Source: Mycobacterium sp. Root135
Lineage (GTDB): Bacteria > Actinomycetota > Actinomycetes > Mycobacteriales > Mycobacteriaceae
DNA length: 64,000 nt
Assembly (NCBI RefSeq): GCF_001426545.1
Contig: NZ_LMEZ01000010.1
Coordinates: 124,001 to 188,000, forward strand
Reading direction: 5' to 3'
Each line of letters starts with the position of its first letter. The first letter of the stretch is position 1. Positions 27,022 through 36,236 of this stretch are shown here, piece after piece. Made by a program: the position numbers and the translations under genes. Under the pieces are notes generated by a model. That model made no database searches and had not been told where the DNA came from. It saw only the letters and a program-made list of their open reading frames with translations.

Positions 27022-27396
27022 ATGCCGCACTTCGAGTTCTCTGCACGACGCCTCATCCTTGCCGGCGGATTCGCGCTCGCCGTCGCCGCCGCACCGGCCG
27101 TGACCGCGATTGCAGTCCCCTCGGCCCCCGGCGCACAGCTGGCCGACGACTGCGCCGCGGGAGAGGACACCGATCAGTTCACCGGCTCGTGCGTCCCCTT
27201 CATGGTGCCCAATTCACCGGCGGCGCCGGTGTTCACCACGCCCGCTGGCAACCCGGACATCCCCGAGATCGACGGCGTTCCGTGCACCGGACGTGACTCG
27301 GGTGCGTGCATCGGCCTCGCCGAGGACGCCCCTCAGTACGTGCCGCCCACCTCGTCGGTGGGATCGGATCCGACTATCACCGGCTCGACCAACTAA
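27022..27396 (+). CDS. Small secreted Cys-protein, tandem copy 2
   Basis: A 124-residue paralogue of the flanking genes. The signal peptide FSARRLILAGGFALAVAAAPA is close to copy 3; the mature part keeps CAAGEDTDQFTGSC, VPNSP and VPCTGRDSGACIGL, and ends like copy 1 (EDAPQYVPP, SSVGS, GSTN). Copies 1 and 2 therefore share the tail, and copies 2 and 3 share the head. Confidence 0.75.
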   Translation: MPHFEFSARRLILAGGFALAVAAAPAVTAIAVPSAPGAQLADDCAAGEDTDQFTGSCVPFMVPNSPAAPVFTTPAGNPDIPEIDGVPCTGRDSGACIGLAEDAPQYVPPTSSVGSDPTITGSTN

Positions 27397-27524
27397 CGGC
27401 GGCCGCTCCTAGGGAAGACGCGGAACTCGTGCAGATTCCCGACGGCTTCCCTACAATTCCTGCGACGAACCGTCAATATTCTCGGGCACCACGAAAAGTC
27501 CTTGAAACCACAGAAAGCGTGACA

Positions 27525-27884
27525 ATGCCGCACCTTGAATTCTCTGCTCGACGAGTCATCCTTGCCGGCGGATTCGCGCTTGCCTTCGCCGCCGCTCCCG
27601 CGGTGGCCGCCTTCGCCGTTCCCGTCGCCGCGAATGCCGCACCTGCGGCGTCGTGCCCGGCAGGCGAGGAAGAGGACATGTACACGGGCTCCTGCCTGCC
27701 CCACACGGTGCCGAACTCGCCGACGAACAACGGCCTGCCGCCGTCGCCAATCGGGCAGTCCCCCAGCGGCCTGCCGTCCGTGGACGGCATCCCCTGCACC
27801 GGAGAGAACACCGGTCAGTGCATCGGTCTGCAGGACAATGCGGACAAGTTCGTGCAGCCTCCGACGAGCATCAACGGCCAGTAA
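27525..27884 (+). CDS. Small secreted Cys-protein, tandem copy 3
   Basis: A 119-residue paralogue with signal peptide FSARRVILAGGFALAFAAAPA. Mature motifs are CPAGEEEDMYTGSC, VPNSP, GLPSVDGIPCTGENTGQCIGL. The C-terminal tail (DNADKFVQPPTSINGQ) has diverged. A GTG at 27519 preceded by AGAAAGC matches the context of copy 1 and may be used. Confidence 0.75.
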   Translation: MPHLEFSARRVILAGGFALAFAAAPAVAAFAVPVAANAAPAASCPAGEEEDMYTGSCLPHTVPNSPTNNGLPPSPIGQSPSGLPSVDGIPCTGENTGQCIGLQDNADKFVQPPTSINGQ

Positions 27885-27931
27885 CACCGATCAGGCTCTA
27901 GGCGGCTCGTCGAGTCGCCTAGAGTTGGTCC

Positions 27932-28096
27932 ATGGCTGCAAAACCTGATCCTGCCGAAATCGGTGACGTCGAGCCCTTGGCCGACAGCACTGCCCGTATG
28001 GCGAGGCGCGTCGTCGCCGCGTACGCCACCGACGCCGACGAATGTCGGGTGTTCTTGTCCATGCTGGGCATCGGACCGGCTAAGCAAGAGGCGTAG
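27932..28096 (+). CDS. 54-residue microprotein (Rv3489-like) preceding otsA
   Basis: A complete small frame, ATG to TAG, encoding 54 residues: an acidic opening (DPAEIGDVEPLADS), a helix ARMARRVVAAYATDADECR, and a hydrophobic end FLSMLGIGPAK. The stop directly abuts the otsA ATG (TAGATG), so the two are translationally coupled. M. tuberculosis has a similar-size protein at the same place (Rv3489). Function unknown; regulation of or partnership with OtsA is inferred. Confidence 0.8.
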   Translation: MAAKPDPAEIGDVEPLADSTARMARRVVAAYATDADECRVFLSMLGIGPAKQEA

Positions 28097-29617
28097 ATGA
28101 GCTCAGGAGTAGGCGAAACAGCCGACTCCGGGCACTCTGAGGTCTTCGAGCTCGACCCGGTTGCCGAGGGCGAGTCCGACTTCGTTGTCGTCGCCAACCG
28201 GTTGCCGATCGACATGGAGCGGCGCCCCGACGGTTCGACCACGTACAAGCGGAGCCCCGGCGGCCTCGTCACGGCGCTGGAACCGCTGCTGCGGAAACGA
28301 CGGGGTGCGTGGGTCGGGTGGCCCGGTGTCACCGACGGCCAGGCCGGACGGGATGAGGAGCCCATCTTCGAGGACGACCTCGAGATGCGACCGGTCGTGC
28401 TGTCGGCGGAGGATTTCGCCGAGTATTACGAAGGTTTCTCCAACGCCACCCTGTGGCCGCTGTACCACGACGTGATCGTCAAGCCGATCTACCACCGAAA
28501 GTGGTGGGACCGGTACGTCGAGGTGAACCGTCGTTTCGCCGAAGCGACGGCCAAGGCCGCGGCGAACGGTGCGACGGTGTGGGTTCAGGACTACCAGCTA
28601 CAGCTGGTGCCGAAGATGCTGCGCATGCTGCGGCCCGACCTGACCATCGGCTTCTTCCTGCACATCCCGTTTCCGCCCGTCGAGCTCTTCATGCAGATGC
28701 CGTGGCGCACAGAGATCATCGAGGGCTTGCTCGGCGCCGACCTGGTCGGTTTCCACCTGCCCGGCGGTGCGCAGAACTTCATGATTCTGGCGCGACGCCT
28801 CCTCGGAGCCAACACCTCACGGGCCAACGTCGGCGTTCGGTCCCGGTTCGGCGAGATTCAGGTCGGCTTCCGCACCGTGAAGGTGGGTGCGTTCCCGATT
28901 TCGATCGACTCCGAGGAACTCGACACCAAGGCACGCAACCGCGACGCCCGCCAGCGCGCGAAGGAGCTGCGCGCCGATCTGGGCAATCCGCGCAAGATCC
29001 TTCTGGGCGTCGACCGACTCGACTACACCAAGGGCATCGACGTTCGACTTCGGGCGTTCTCGGAGTTGCTCGACGAAGGCAGGATCGACCCCGACCACAC
29101 GGTGTTGATCCAATTGGCGACGCCGAGCCGCGAGCGCGTGCAGAGCTACAAGATGATGCGCGAGGACATCGAGCGCCAGGTCGGGCACATCAACGGTGAG
29201 TACGGCAAGGTCGGGCACCCGATCGTGCATTATTTGCATCAGGCCCTGCCGCGCGACGAACTGATCGCGTTCTTCGTCGCGGCCGACGTCATGTTGGTGA
29301 CGCCGCTGCGCGACGGGATGAATCTGGTCGCCAAGGAATACGTCGCCTGTCGCAGCGATCTTGGCGGGGCGTTGGTGCTCAGCGAATTCACCGGCGCTGC
29401 AGCCGAACTCAGGCAGGCCTACCTCACCAATCCGCACCACCTCGACGGCGTCAAGGACGCTATCGAGGCGGCGTTGGCGCAGACCCCCGAGGAGGGACGC
29501 CGCCGGATGCGAGCGCTGCGTAGGCAGGTGCTGGCCCACGACGTCGACCGCTGGGCGCGCTCGTTCCTCGAGGCCTTGGCCGCCACCCAGGACGTGGACG
29601 CTCCTAGATCGGAGTGA
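28097..29617 (+). CDS. otsA: Trehalose-6-phosphate synthase OtsA
   Basis: A 506-residue GT20 glycosyltransferase that joins glucose from a nucleotide sugar (UDP- or ADP-glucose) to glucose-6-phosphate. Signatures: [15 protein letters not shown] (phosphate-binding loop), [33 protein letters not shown] (nucleotide-sugar and phosphate contacts) and [15 protein letters not shown]. Trehalose is an essential stress sugar and carrier of mycolates in mycobacteria. It is preceded immediately by the microprotein and overlaps the convergent mce4-associated gene by 14 bases. Confidence 0.97.
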   Translation: MSSGVGETADSGHSEVFELDPVAEGESDFVVVANRLPIDMERRPDGSTTYKRSPGGLVTALEPLLRKRRGAWVGWPGVTDGQAGRDEEPIFEDDLEMRPVVLSAEDFAEYYEGFSNATLWPLYHDVIVKPIYHRKWWDRYVEVNRRFAEATAKAAANGATVWVQDYQLQLVPKMLRMLRPDLTIGFFLHIPFPPVELFMQMPWRTEIIEGLLGADLVGFHLPGGAQNFMILARRLLGANTSRANVGVRSRFGEIQVGFRTVKVGAFPISIDSEELDTKARNRDARQRAKELRADLGNPRKILLGVDRLDYTKGIDVRLRAFSELLDEGRIDPDHTVLIQLATPSRERVQSYKMMREDIERQVGHINGEYGKVGHPIVHYLHQALPRDELIAFFVAADVMLVTPLRDGMNLVAKEYVACRSDLGGALVLSEFTGAAAELRQAYLTNPHHLDGVKDAIEAALAQTPEEGRRRMRALRRQVLAHDVDRWARSFLEALAATQDVDAPRSE

Positions 29618-30098
29618 TGTTCCTGATCCGCCAGTCTTGGCCCACCTTCTGGTAGTCGACCTTCAACCGGCTGCCGTCGTAGAGCGGCTGCTTGGTCTTG
29701 TCGGTGAGCACGCGGTTCATGTAGACCATCACCGAGCCCGAATCACGGTGCGCGTCAAGCATTCCCACGCCGACGACGTTGACCTGGCTGATGAGCTGAC
29801 GCTCACGCGCGGCGGGGATCACGTTCTTGGTGGTGTCGTCCTCGTATTCGCGACGGAAGTCGGAGGTCAACAGCCGGTAGGCGTCGGTCCGACTGCGTTC
29901 GATCGTCTGGTAGTCGAAGCCGAGGATGATCGGGATTTGCTGTGCTGCCAACTGCGGCAACTCGGTCCTGGCTTCCTGCTCGCCGACCCGCTCGACACGA
30001 TTCCAGTACAGCGTGCCGCCGAAACCGGCCAGCGCGACGAAGCCGGCCGCGAACAAGACGGCGACGAGCACCGATAGCCGGGAACTCAAGCGCCCCAT
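29604..30098 (-). CDS. Mce4-associated membrane protein (Rv3492c-like)
   Basis: A 164-residue protein with one N-terminal membrane helix ([19 protein letters not shown]) and an exported domain with a Mas-type pattern ([37 protein letters not shown]). Mce-associated proteins stabilise the importer. Last gene of the mce4 operon; its start shares one base with the upstream stop (TGATG). Confidence 0.87.
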   Translation of the reverse strand: MGRLSSRLSVLVAVLFAAGFVALAGFGGTLYWNRVERVGEQEARTELPQLAAQQIPIILGFDYQTIERSRTDAYRLLTSDFRREYEDDTTKNVIPAARERQLISQVNVVGVGMLDAHRDSGSVMVYMNRVLTDKTKQPLYDGSRLKVDYQKVGQDWRIRNITPI

Positions 30099-30808
30099 CA
30101 GTTTCCCCCGTCGGGATATTTCAGGTCGTAACCCGTCATGCGTCCGTTGTCGTCCTCGTGCACGATGACCCGCAGCCGGTACGGCTTCGAGGGTGCGTTG
30201 ACGCCGTCGAGATTGGTCACCGTCACCCGCACCGACACCAGAACCGAGGCGTTGTCCGCCGTGTCGTCGACCTTCTCCAGCGCCGAACCGTTGATCACGG
30301 CCTCGGAACTGGCGTTCGTGTCGCGGAAGATCGCCTTGAGGTTCTCGACGTTGTTGCCCTGGCTCATCATGTCCCGCAGTGGACCGCTGATGCCGTTGAC
30401 GAACCGGTTCACGCTGTCGTCGATGTCGTTCTGGGTGTAACTGAACATGTTCACCACAGTCTGCGACGCGGTGTCGACGAACTTCTGATCCCGCGCTTCC
30501 TCGGCCTGAGCGTGACGCTGCTGGTTGAACAGCAGCGCGACTACGCCGGCCATCGCGGCAACCAGGACGGCTGTGACGCCAAGGGCGAGTCCTGCGACCA
30601 GCATGCGGTGGGGTTGCCGCCGGGGCGGAGGCCCGACGGGCTTGACGGGCCGCGCCTTGACTGCCGTCGGGGTGTCGACCACGTGCGCGGTTGGTTCCGG
30701 AACCGCTCCAGCCGGACCGGCCGCCCTCGACGCGCGGCGGCGCGCAGCGGCCTTCTTCACCGACTCCGGGGTCTCGGTCGACGATTCGCCGGATGTCGTG
30801 TCAGTCAA
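30098..30808 (-). CDS. Mce4-associated membrane protein (Rv3493c-like)
   Basis: A 236-residue protein with TTG start. It has a long basic cytoplasmic N-terminus (KKAAARRRASRAAG, Pro-rich), one membrane helix at about residues 68-92, and an exported NTF2-like Mas domain (FSYTQNDIDDSVNRFVNGISG, VLVSVRVTVTNLDG). Pairs with the next gene. AAGGGA lies upstream of the TTG. Member of the mce4 operon. Confidence 0.87.
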   Translation of the reverse strand: MTDTTSGESSTETPESVKKAAARRRASRAAGPAGAVPEPTAHVVDTPTAVKARPVKPVGPPPRRQPHRMLVAGLALGVTAVLVAAMAGVVALLFNQQRHAQAEEARDQKFVDTASQTVVNMFSYTQNDIDDSVNRFVNGISGPLRDMMSQGNNVENLKAIFRDTNASSEAVINGSALEKVDDTADNASVLVSVRVTVTNLDGVNAPSKPYRLRVIVHEDDNGRMTGYDLKYPDGGN

Positions 30809-30857
30809 TCCATTTCCCTTGGGTCGCGTCGCTCTCGTCGTTCGGAGCGGTTGTCAC

Positions 30858-32573
30858 TTACGCCTGTCTTGGATCCAACATCAGATCCACCCACGTCTCC
30901 GCGGAGTTCACCTTGTCCATGCCGTCGGCGTAGACGCCCGTACCCCCTGCGGGGTCGACGAAGACGCCGTTCTTCGAATCGTACGTCGCCGTGGCCGGAC
31001 CACTCGCCTGCGGTGGCACCGCCTCCGACGGGAGGAGCGGCCCCTGTCCCGGCGGAAGCTCGGCAGGCGGGGGCGGCGCAACCGCCGGCGGCGGAACCGC
31101 ACCTGGCGGTGTCCTGCCGTACGGCGGGACGATCTGGTCCGGCGGTGCGTAGAACGGCAACGGCGGTGGTGGCGGCCCAAGGTCACTTGGCGGTACCGGC
31201 AGCGGGAACGGAGCATTCGGCGCGGGACCGGGTCCCGGCGGCACACCCGGCGGCAATTGCACGACCGGTGGTCCCGGGTCGTAGTCCGCCCCCGGCGGGA
31301 TGTTCGGGAACTTGTTGGGGGGCGTGATGTTCCGGCCGTTTTCCACCGGCGTGCCGTAGGGCACCGGCGGACCGCGCCACGGGTTGTTGCCGATTGGCAC
31401 GTAGCCGCGCGGATCACGGCACAGCTGGACCGTCGGCGCGCGCTTGCCGGGGAACTCCTGGCACGGGTAGTTGCGGGCGCCGCGCACCACCGACGGGTCG
31501 TTCTGAGCGGTCTTGCAGTACAGGTCGGTGGGCAGCTCGCGCAGCGTCGTGTCCGCGGGCGACCGGATCAACGCCGGCGGGATGAAGCCCGTCGAGCAGG
31601 GCGGCGCGTCATTCAGGTCGACCTTGAAGTCGAGCTTGCCGCCCTCGTCGGCGGGCAGTCCGCCACCGACGGTGAGCAAGGCGGCGAACAGCGCCGGGAC
31701 GATCACCAGCGCCTGCTCGATCGACTTGCGGTAGATGACGCCGATGCGGCCGGCGTTGGCGAGGTTGGCGGCGAGCATCGGGAAGTTCGGGCGGATGCCG
31801 TCGAAGGTGGTGTTCGCGGCCTGCGCGGCGCCGGGTGCGGTCTGCAGCACCGACCGGACCTGCGGGTCGGCCTTCGCGAGCTGAGTGGTGAAACGGGCCA
31901 GGCCGTCGGCGAGCGACTTCACGTCGTCGCCGCTGCGGATCTGCGCGTCGAGGAACGGCCCGGCCTGGTCGATCAGCTGCGACGTCTGGCCGTAGTTGTT
32001 GTTGGCCTCGTCGACGAGGAGCCGTGACGACTGAATCATCCGGGCCAGTTCGGGGCCGGATCCGTTGAACGCCTTGAACGTTTCGCGCAACAGGTCTTGG
32101 ATACGCGCGTCGCCGATGCTGCTGACCAACGTGTCGGCCTGCTCGAGGAGGACGGCGATGTCCTGCCCGACGGCGGTGCGGTCGAGGCCGATCTTGGCGC
32201 CGTCGCGAAGCAGTTTCGTCGAGGCGTCCTTCGGCGGCACCAGGTCGACGTACTGCTCGCCGATGGCGGACACGCTCTTGACGGTCGCGGTCACGTTGTC
32301 GGGTACGTCGGTATCGGTGTTGAGCCTCATCGAGGCGACCACACCGGTGTCGTCGAGGCTGACGTTTTCGACGCGACCAATCGTCACTCCGCGGTAGGTG
32401 ACGTTGGCGTTCTGATACAGCCCGCCACCGGCTTTGAACTCCGCGGTGATGTGGTACGCGCCGATGCCGACCGCGGCGGGCAGGTGGAGATAGAACGCCG
32501 AGATGGCGCCGACGCAGACGACGGTGACGATCGCGAAGATCGTCAACTGCAGACGTGTCAGACGGTCCAGCAT
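30858..32573 (-). CDS. mce4F: Mce4F
   Basis: A 571-residue Mce-family protein, one of six MCE subunits forming the sterol-importing tunnel across the periplasm. N-terminal membrane helix (LTIFAIVTVVCVGAISAFYL), MCE domain at about residues 38-120 (ITAEFKAGGGLYQNANVTYRG), a long helical region to about 330, then an unusually long Pro/Gly-rich tail (about residues 385-520) and a short conserved end. Starts one base inside the LprN stop (TAATG). The Pro-rich tail may contact the outer layers or partner proteins. Confidence 0.95.
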   Translation of the reverse strand: MLDRLTRLQLTIFAIVTVVCVGAISAFYLHLPAAVGIGAYHITAEFKAGGGLYQNANVTYRGVTIGRVENVSLDDTGVVASMRLNTDTDVPDNVTATVKSVSAIGEQYVDLVPPKDASTKLLRDGAKIGLDRTAVGQDIAVLLEQADTLVSSIGDARIQDLLRETFKAFNGSGPELARMIQSSRLLVDEANNNYGQTSQLIDQAGPFLDAQIRSGDDVKSLADGLARFTTQLAKADPQVRSVLQTAPGAAQAANTTFDGIRPNFPMLAANLANAGRIGVIYRKSIEQALVIVPALFAALLTVGGGLPADEGGKLDFKVDLNDAPPCSTGFIPPALIRSPADTTLRELPTDLYCKTAQNDPSVVRGARNYPCQEFPGKRAPTVQLCRDPRGYVPIGNNPWRGPPVPYGTPVENGRNITPPNKFPNIPPGADYDPGPPVVQLPPGVPPGPGPAPNAPFPLPVPPSDLGPPPPPLPFYAPPDQIVPPYGRTPPGAVPPPAVAPPPPAELPPGQGPLLPSEAVPPQASGPATATYDSKNGVFVDPAGGTGVYADGMDKVNSAETWVDLMLDPRQA

Positions 32574-33763
32574 TAGGGAGTCCCCCCGTCGTGCTGGGTC
32601 GCCGTTCCCGGCGGAATCTTGAACGGGTCGGCGGCTTGCCCGGAGAGGTTTGCCATCGCCCCGACGAGGAAGTCCGGCGGGTTGATGATCTCGGACATGT
32701 GCTTCATGTTCGGGTCGAGACCCTTCGAGGTGGTGAACACCGATTCACCCGTCCGCCGCAGCGTCAGGTCGAACGTCACGAACACGTTCAGGTAGTCACC
32801 ACGGACCGCGTTGCGCAGGTACTTGTAGTGGAACGGGAACGTCGGCAGGATTTCGAGGCTCTTGATGAGATCGTCGGCGTTGTCGTTGAACGCCTTGATG
32901 ACCGGATACAAGTCCTTGAAGTCGGCGACGAGGTCGACCTTGGTCTCCGACAACACGTGCGACGCCACCCCGGCGAACGTCTGCAGAGCGGCGAACGCGT
33001 CGACGATGTTGCTTCGGTTCTCGTTGAGCACCTTGAGTGCCGCGGGCAGCGAGTCGAGCGCTCGTCCGAGGCTGTCCCTGCCGTTGGCGAGGATGCCCGC
33101 GAAGCGGTTCAGCCCGTCCATGGCGGCGACGATGTCGTTGGTCTGCTGGTCGAGGGACGAGGTGAGCTCCGCCAGCCGCGGGAGCAGGTCGGCGAACTGA
33201 CCGGTCCGGCCGGCAACGGCGTTGTAGAACTCGTCGGTGATGTCTTGCAGCGCACCGAGATTGCCCTTGTTGACCACCACGCCCAACGATGAAAACACTT
33301 CCTCGGTGGTGGGATAGCGGCCGGCGCGGGACAGCGGGATGTTGGAGCCCTCGCGGAGTTTGCCCTGTCCCGCCTGGTCGACCGGCGTGGCGAGGTCGAT
33401 GTGCTGGGAGCCGAGTAGCGAGGTTTGAGCCACCTTGGCGGTCGCGTTCTCCGGGAGGTCGACGCCACCATCCAGCGACACCTTGACCGCTGCGTAGTAA
33501 GTGCCGTCGGGCCGCTGCACCGCCTCGATGCCCGACACGCTGCCGACCGTCACGTCGTCGATCATGACCGGCGAGTTCTGCGGCAGCGTCGCCACGTCGG
33601 GGAGCTCCACCGTGATGGTGTACGAACCACTGCCGTGGCCCGCGGTACCGGGCATGTCGAGGGAGTTCAGCCCGCCGAAGGCGCAGCCCGCCGACAGAAC
33701 TGCGGCCGAGCCGATCGCCACGGTGCTGCGCCCGACGCGGAGCGCTCTACGAGTTGTCTTCAC
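32573..33763 (-). CDS. lprN: Mce4E lipoprotein (LprN)
   Basis: A 396-residue Mce subunit with a lipobox (VLSAGC, lipidated Cys at about residue 27) in place of a simple membrane helix, the hallmark of the E position in mce operons. MCE domain begins YTITVELPDVATLPQNSPVM; helical region follows. GTG at 33763 starts 2 bases after the Mce4D stop; the longer open frame is an artefact. Part of the mce4 cholesterol transporter. Confidence 0.95.
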   Translation of the reverse strand: MKTTRRALRVGRSTVAIGSAAVLSAGCAFGGLNSLDMPGTAGHGSGSYTITVELPDVATLPQNSPVMIDDVTVGSVSGIEAVQRPDGTYYAAVKVSLDGGVDLPENATAKVAQTSLLGSQHIDLATPVDQAGQGKLREGSNIPLSRAGRYPTTEEVFSSLGVVVNKGNLGALQDITDEFYNAVAGRTGQFADLLPRLAELTSSLDQQTNDIVAAMDGLNRFAGILANGRDSLGRALDSLPAALKVLNENRSNIVDAFAALQTFAGVASHVLSETKVDLVADFKDLYPVIKAFNDNADDLIKSLEILPTFPFHYKYLRNAVRGDYLNVFVTFDLTLRRTGESVFTTSKGLDPNMKHMSEIINPPDFLVGAMANLSGQAADPFKIPPGTATQHDGGTP

Positions 33764-33765
33764 TG

Positions 33766-35181
33766 CTAACCACCCCCCGCTTCGGCTGGTAACGGCGGAC
33801 CGGGTGCCGGTCCAGGCAGCGGACCGCTGCCGTCGGGCGGGGTTCCGTAACCCTCGGCCGGGGCACCGACCTGCGACACCTGTCCGGGAATCGGTGGCGG
33901 CGGGAGGAGCAGGTCGGTGAGCCTGCCGTCGGGTCCGAGCGTCGGCGGCGTCACGCCGGGGGCGGGTTGCCACTGCAGGTAGGGCACCGGCGTCTGGGCC
34001 TTGGCCTCGGTTTCCGGTGTGTCGTAGATGATCTGGCCCTTGTAGGCCGTGATGCTGTTGATCGGGTGGAACAGGATCGGCGGGTAGTTCACCGCGAGAC
34101 GCTTCAAGACCGGGGCCATCCGCTGCCTGCAGATCTCGGCGCGCTTGAAGTTGTCTGGCGATGCACCGACGTCGAACGTGCCACCGCAGATGAACTGCAC
34201 CGGGTTGGCGAAGTTGGGCAGCGACAGCAGACCGCCGACGGTGCCCTGGGCCGGGTTGTAGATGTTGTAGAAGTTCGCAAGGCCGTTCGGCGTGATGTGC
34301 AGAACCTGTTCGATGTCGTCGCTGTGCTCGGTCAGCAGGTTGGTGAAGTCGGTCAGCTTGCCGATCTGGCCGATCAGCGCCTCGTTGTTCTCGTTGAGGA
34401 ATCCCTTGACGTCGCCCAGCGCTTGGTTCAGCGCGCCGAGGGTCTGGTCGAGGTCCTTGGAACTGTCGGCCAGCACCTGAGACACCGAGGCCACGTGATT
34501 GGAGAACTGGACGATCTGTTCGTTGCTGTTCGCCAACGCGTTCACCAGCACCTGCAGGTTGCGCACGGTGCCGAACAGGTCGCTGCGGGAGTCACCGAGG
34601 CGCCCGGCCGTCTGCGACAGTTCCCGCAGCGCGTTGCGGAATGAGTCGCCGTTGCCGTCGAAGGTGTCGGCCGCCTGATTCACGAATGAGGCCAGCGGTC
34701 CCTGCATGTCGCCCTGTTTGGGTCCGAGCGACGCGCTGAGTTGGGTGAGCTGGGTCTTGACGTCGTCCCACTCGACGGGAACGCCGGTGCGGTCGAGGCC
34801 GATCTGGGCGCCGTCGGCCATCACCGCCCCACCGGTGTAGGCGGGGGCGAACTGAATGAACCTGGCCGACACCAGGTTCGGCGCAATGATGAGGGCCCGC
34901 GCGTCGGCGGGCAGCTTGACGTCGCCGTCGACGACCATCGTGACCTTGACGTCGTCGGCGCGGGGCTGGATCGACTTGATCTTGCCGACCGGGACACCGA
35001 CCACCCGGATGTCGTCACCCGGGTAGAGACCCACCGTCGACGGGAAGTACGCGACGACTTCGTGGCCCTTGGCCGACGGCCACACCACGTACACGCCGCC
35101 GATCAAGGCGGCAACCAACATCGCGACGACGGCGAACCGCAGCCACTTGTTGCGCGAACCAGTCGAATTCTCTTGGGTCAT
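33766..35181 (-). CDS. mce4D: Mce4D
   Basis: A 471-residue Mce subunit. N-terminal membrane helix (FAVVAMLVAALIGGVYVV), MCE domain (VVAYFPSTVGLYPGDDIRVV), helical repeats to about residue 300, two cysteines (FICGGTF and EICRQRM) and a Pro-rich tail after residue 405. ATGA overlap with Mce4C upstream. Confidence 0.95.
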   Translation of the reverse strand: MTQENSTGSRNKWLRFAVVAMLVAALIGGVYVVWPSAKGHEVVAYFPSTVGLYPGDDIRVVGVPVGKIKSIQPRADDVKVTMVVDGDVKLPADARALIIAPNLVSARFIQFAPAYTGGAVMADGAQIGLDRTGVPVEWDDVKTQLTQLSASLGPKQGDMQGPLASFVNQAADTFDGNGDSFRNALRELSQTAGRLGDSRSDLFGTVRNLQVLVNALANSNEQIVQFSNHVASVSQVLADSSKDLDQTLGALNQALGDVKGFLNENNEALIGQIGKLTDFTNLLTEHSDDIEQVLHITPNGLANFYNIYNPAQGTVGGLLSLPNFANPVQFICGGTFDVGASPDNFKRAEICRQRMAPVLKRLAVNYPPILFHPINSITAYKGQIIYDTPETEAKAQTPVPYLQWQPAPGVTPPTLGPDGRLTDLLLPPPPIPGQVSQVGAPAEGYGTPPDGSGPLPGPAPGPPLPAEAGGG

Positions 35182-36236
35182 GGCGACTTCGGCCTAATCA
35201 CCATGCGCTCGGAAATGAATCCGCGCAGGTAGTCGGCCAGGCTGTCCGGCAACTTGCCCGGCTGGAAGTAGGTGTCCAGCAAGACCTCGGAGAGCGTGGC
35301 GGGAGGCAAGCCGTAGAGGTTGATGTTGAAGCCCGGGCCGTTGCCGACGACCTCGCCGAGCGCGGTGGCGTACGGGGGCAGCCTGCGAAGGGCCTCGCCG
35401 ATGTGCTCCTTGCGCTCGAGCAGGTTGTCCAGCACGGCGTTCAACTTCTGCAGGGCAGGCCCGAACTCCCGCTTGTTGTCGGCGACGAAGCCCGAGAGTT
35501 GTTCGGAGACGGCCTGAATCCCGCCGATCAGATTGCTCAACGCCTGACGCTTCTCGTCGAGTGCGGCGAACAGCAGGTTGCCGTCGGTGATCAACTGGTT
35601 GACCTGACCGGAGCGCTGCGCGAGGGTGTCGGACACCTTCTTGGCATGGGCGAGCAGTTGTTCGAGCGCCTCGTCGCGCTTGTTGATGCTGCGGGACAGA
35701 TCGGTGACGCCGTCCAGCGCCCCGCGCAACTGCGGGGTCGCGTCGCGCAGCGTGTCGGTCAGCACCTGAAGGGCCTGCTCGAACTTGGGCTTGTCGAGCT
35801 CGCCGGCGTTCTGGCCGAGGTCCTGCAGCGCGGTGTTGAGCGTGTAGGGAGTGGTGGTGCGGCCCAACGGAATCATCGTCGTGCTACCCGAGCCCTTCGG
35901 GGTTACCGAGAGGGATTTCTGGCCAAGCACCGTGTCGGTCTTGATCGCCACCAGGGACTGGTCGCCGACGCGCACCTTTCGGTCCGCGGTGAACTTCACC
36001 AGGGCCGAGTCGCCTGCGAGCTCGACCGAGTTGACCTTGCCGACCTTGATTCCCGACACGTTGACGTCGTTGCCGGGGGTGATGCCGCCTGCGTCGGTGA
36101 AGTACGCCTCGTAGTTCTTGCCCTGGGGCCAGAACGGAAGGCCGGTGTAGCCAAAGGAGACCAGTACCAGGCACACCACCAGGGTGATGCCGAAGACACC
36201 GGTGCGTACGGGGTTGCCCTCGCCGGGTCTAGCCAT
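35178..36236 (-). CDS. mce4C: Mce4C
   Basis: A 352-residue Mce subunit. One membrane helix (VFGITLVVCLVLVSFGYTG), MCE domain (YEAYFTDAGGITPGNDVNVSG), then a long alpha-helical tunnel-forming region and a short end without a Pro-rich tail. Overlaps Mce4B by 8 bases and Mce4D by 4. Confidence 0.95.
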   Translation of the reverse strand: MARPGEGNPVRTGVFGITLVVCLVLVSFGYTGLPFWPQGKNYEAYFTDAGGITPGNDVNVSGIKVGKVNSVELAGDSALVKFTADRKVRVGDQSLVAIKTDTVLGQKSLSVTPKGSGSTTMIPLGRTTTPYTLNTALQDLGQNAGELDKPKFEQALQVLTDTLRDATPQLRGALDGVTDLSRSINKRDEALEQLLAHAKKVSDTLAQRSGQVNQLITDGNLLFAALDEKRQALSNLIGGIQAVSEQLSGFVADNKREFGPALQKLNAVLDNLLERKEHIGEALRRLPPYATALGEVVGNGPGFNINLYGLPPATLSEVLLDTYFQPGKLPDSLADYLRGFISERMVIRPKSP

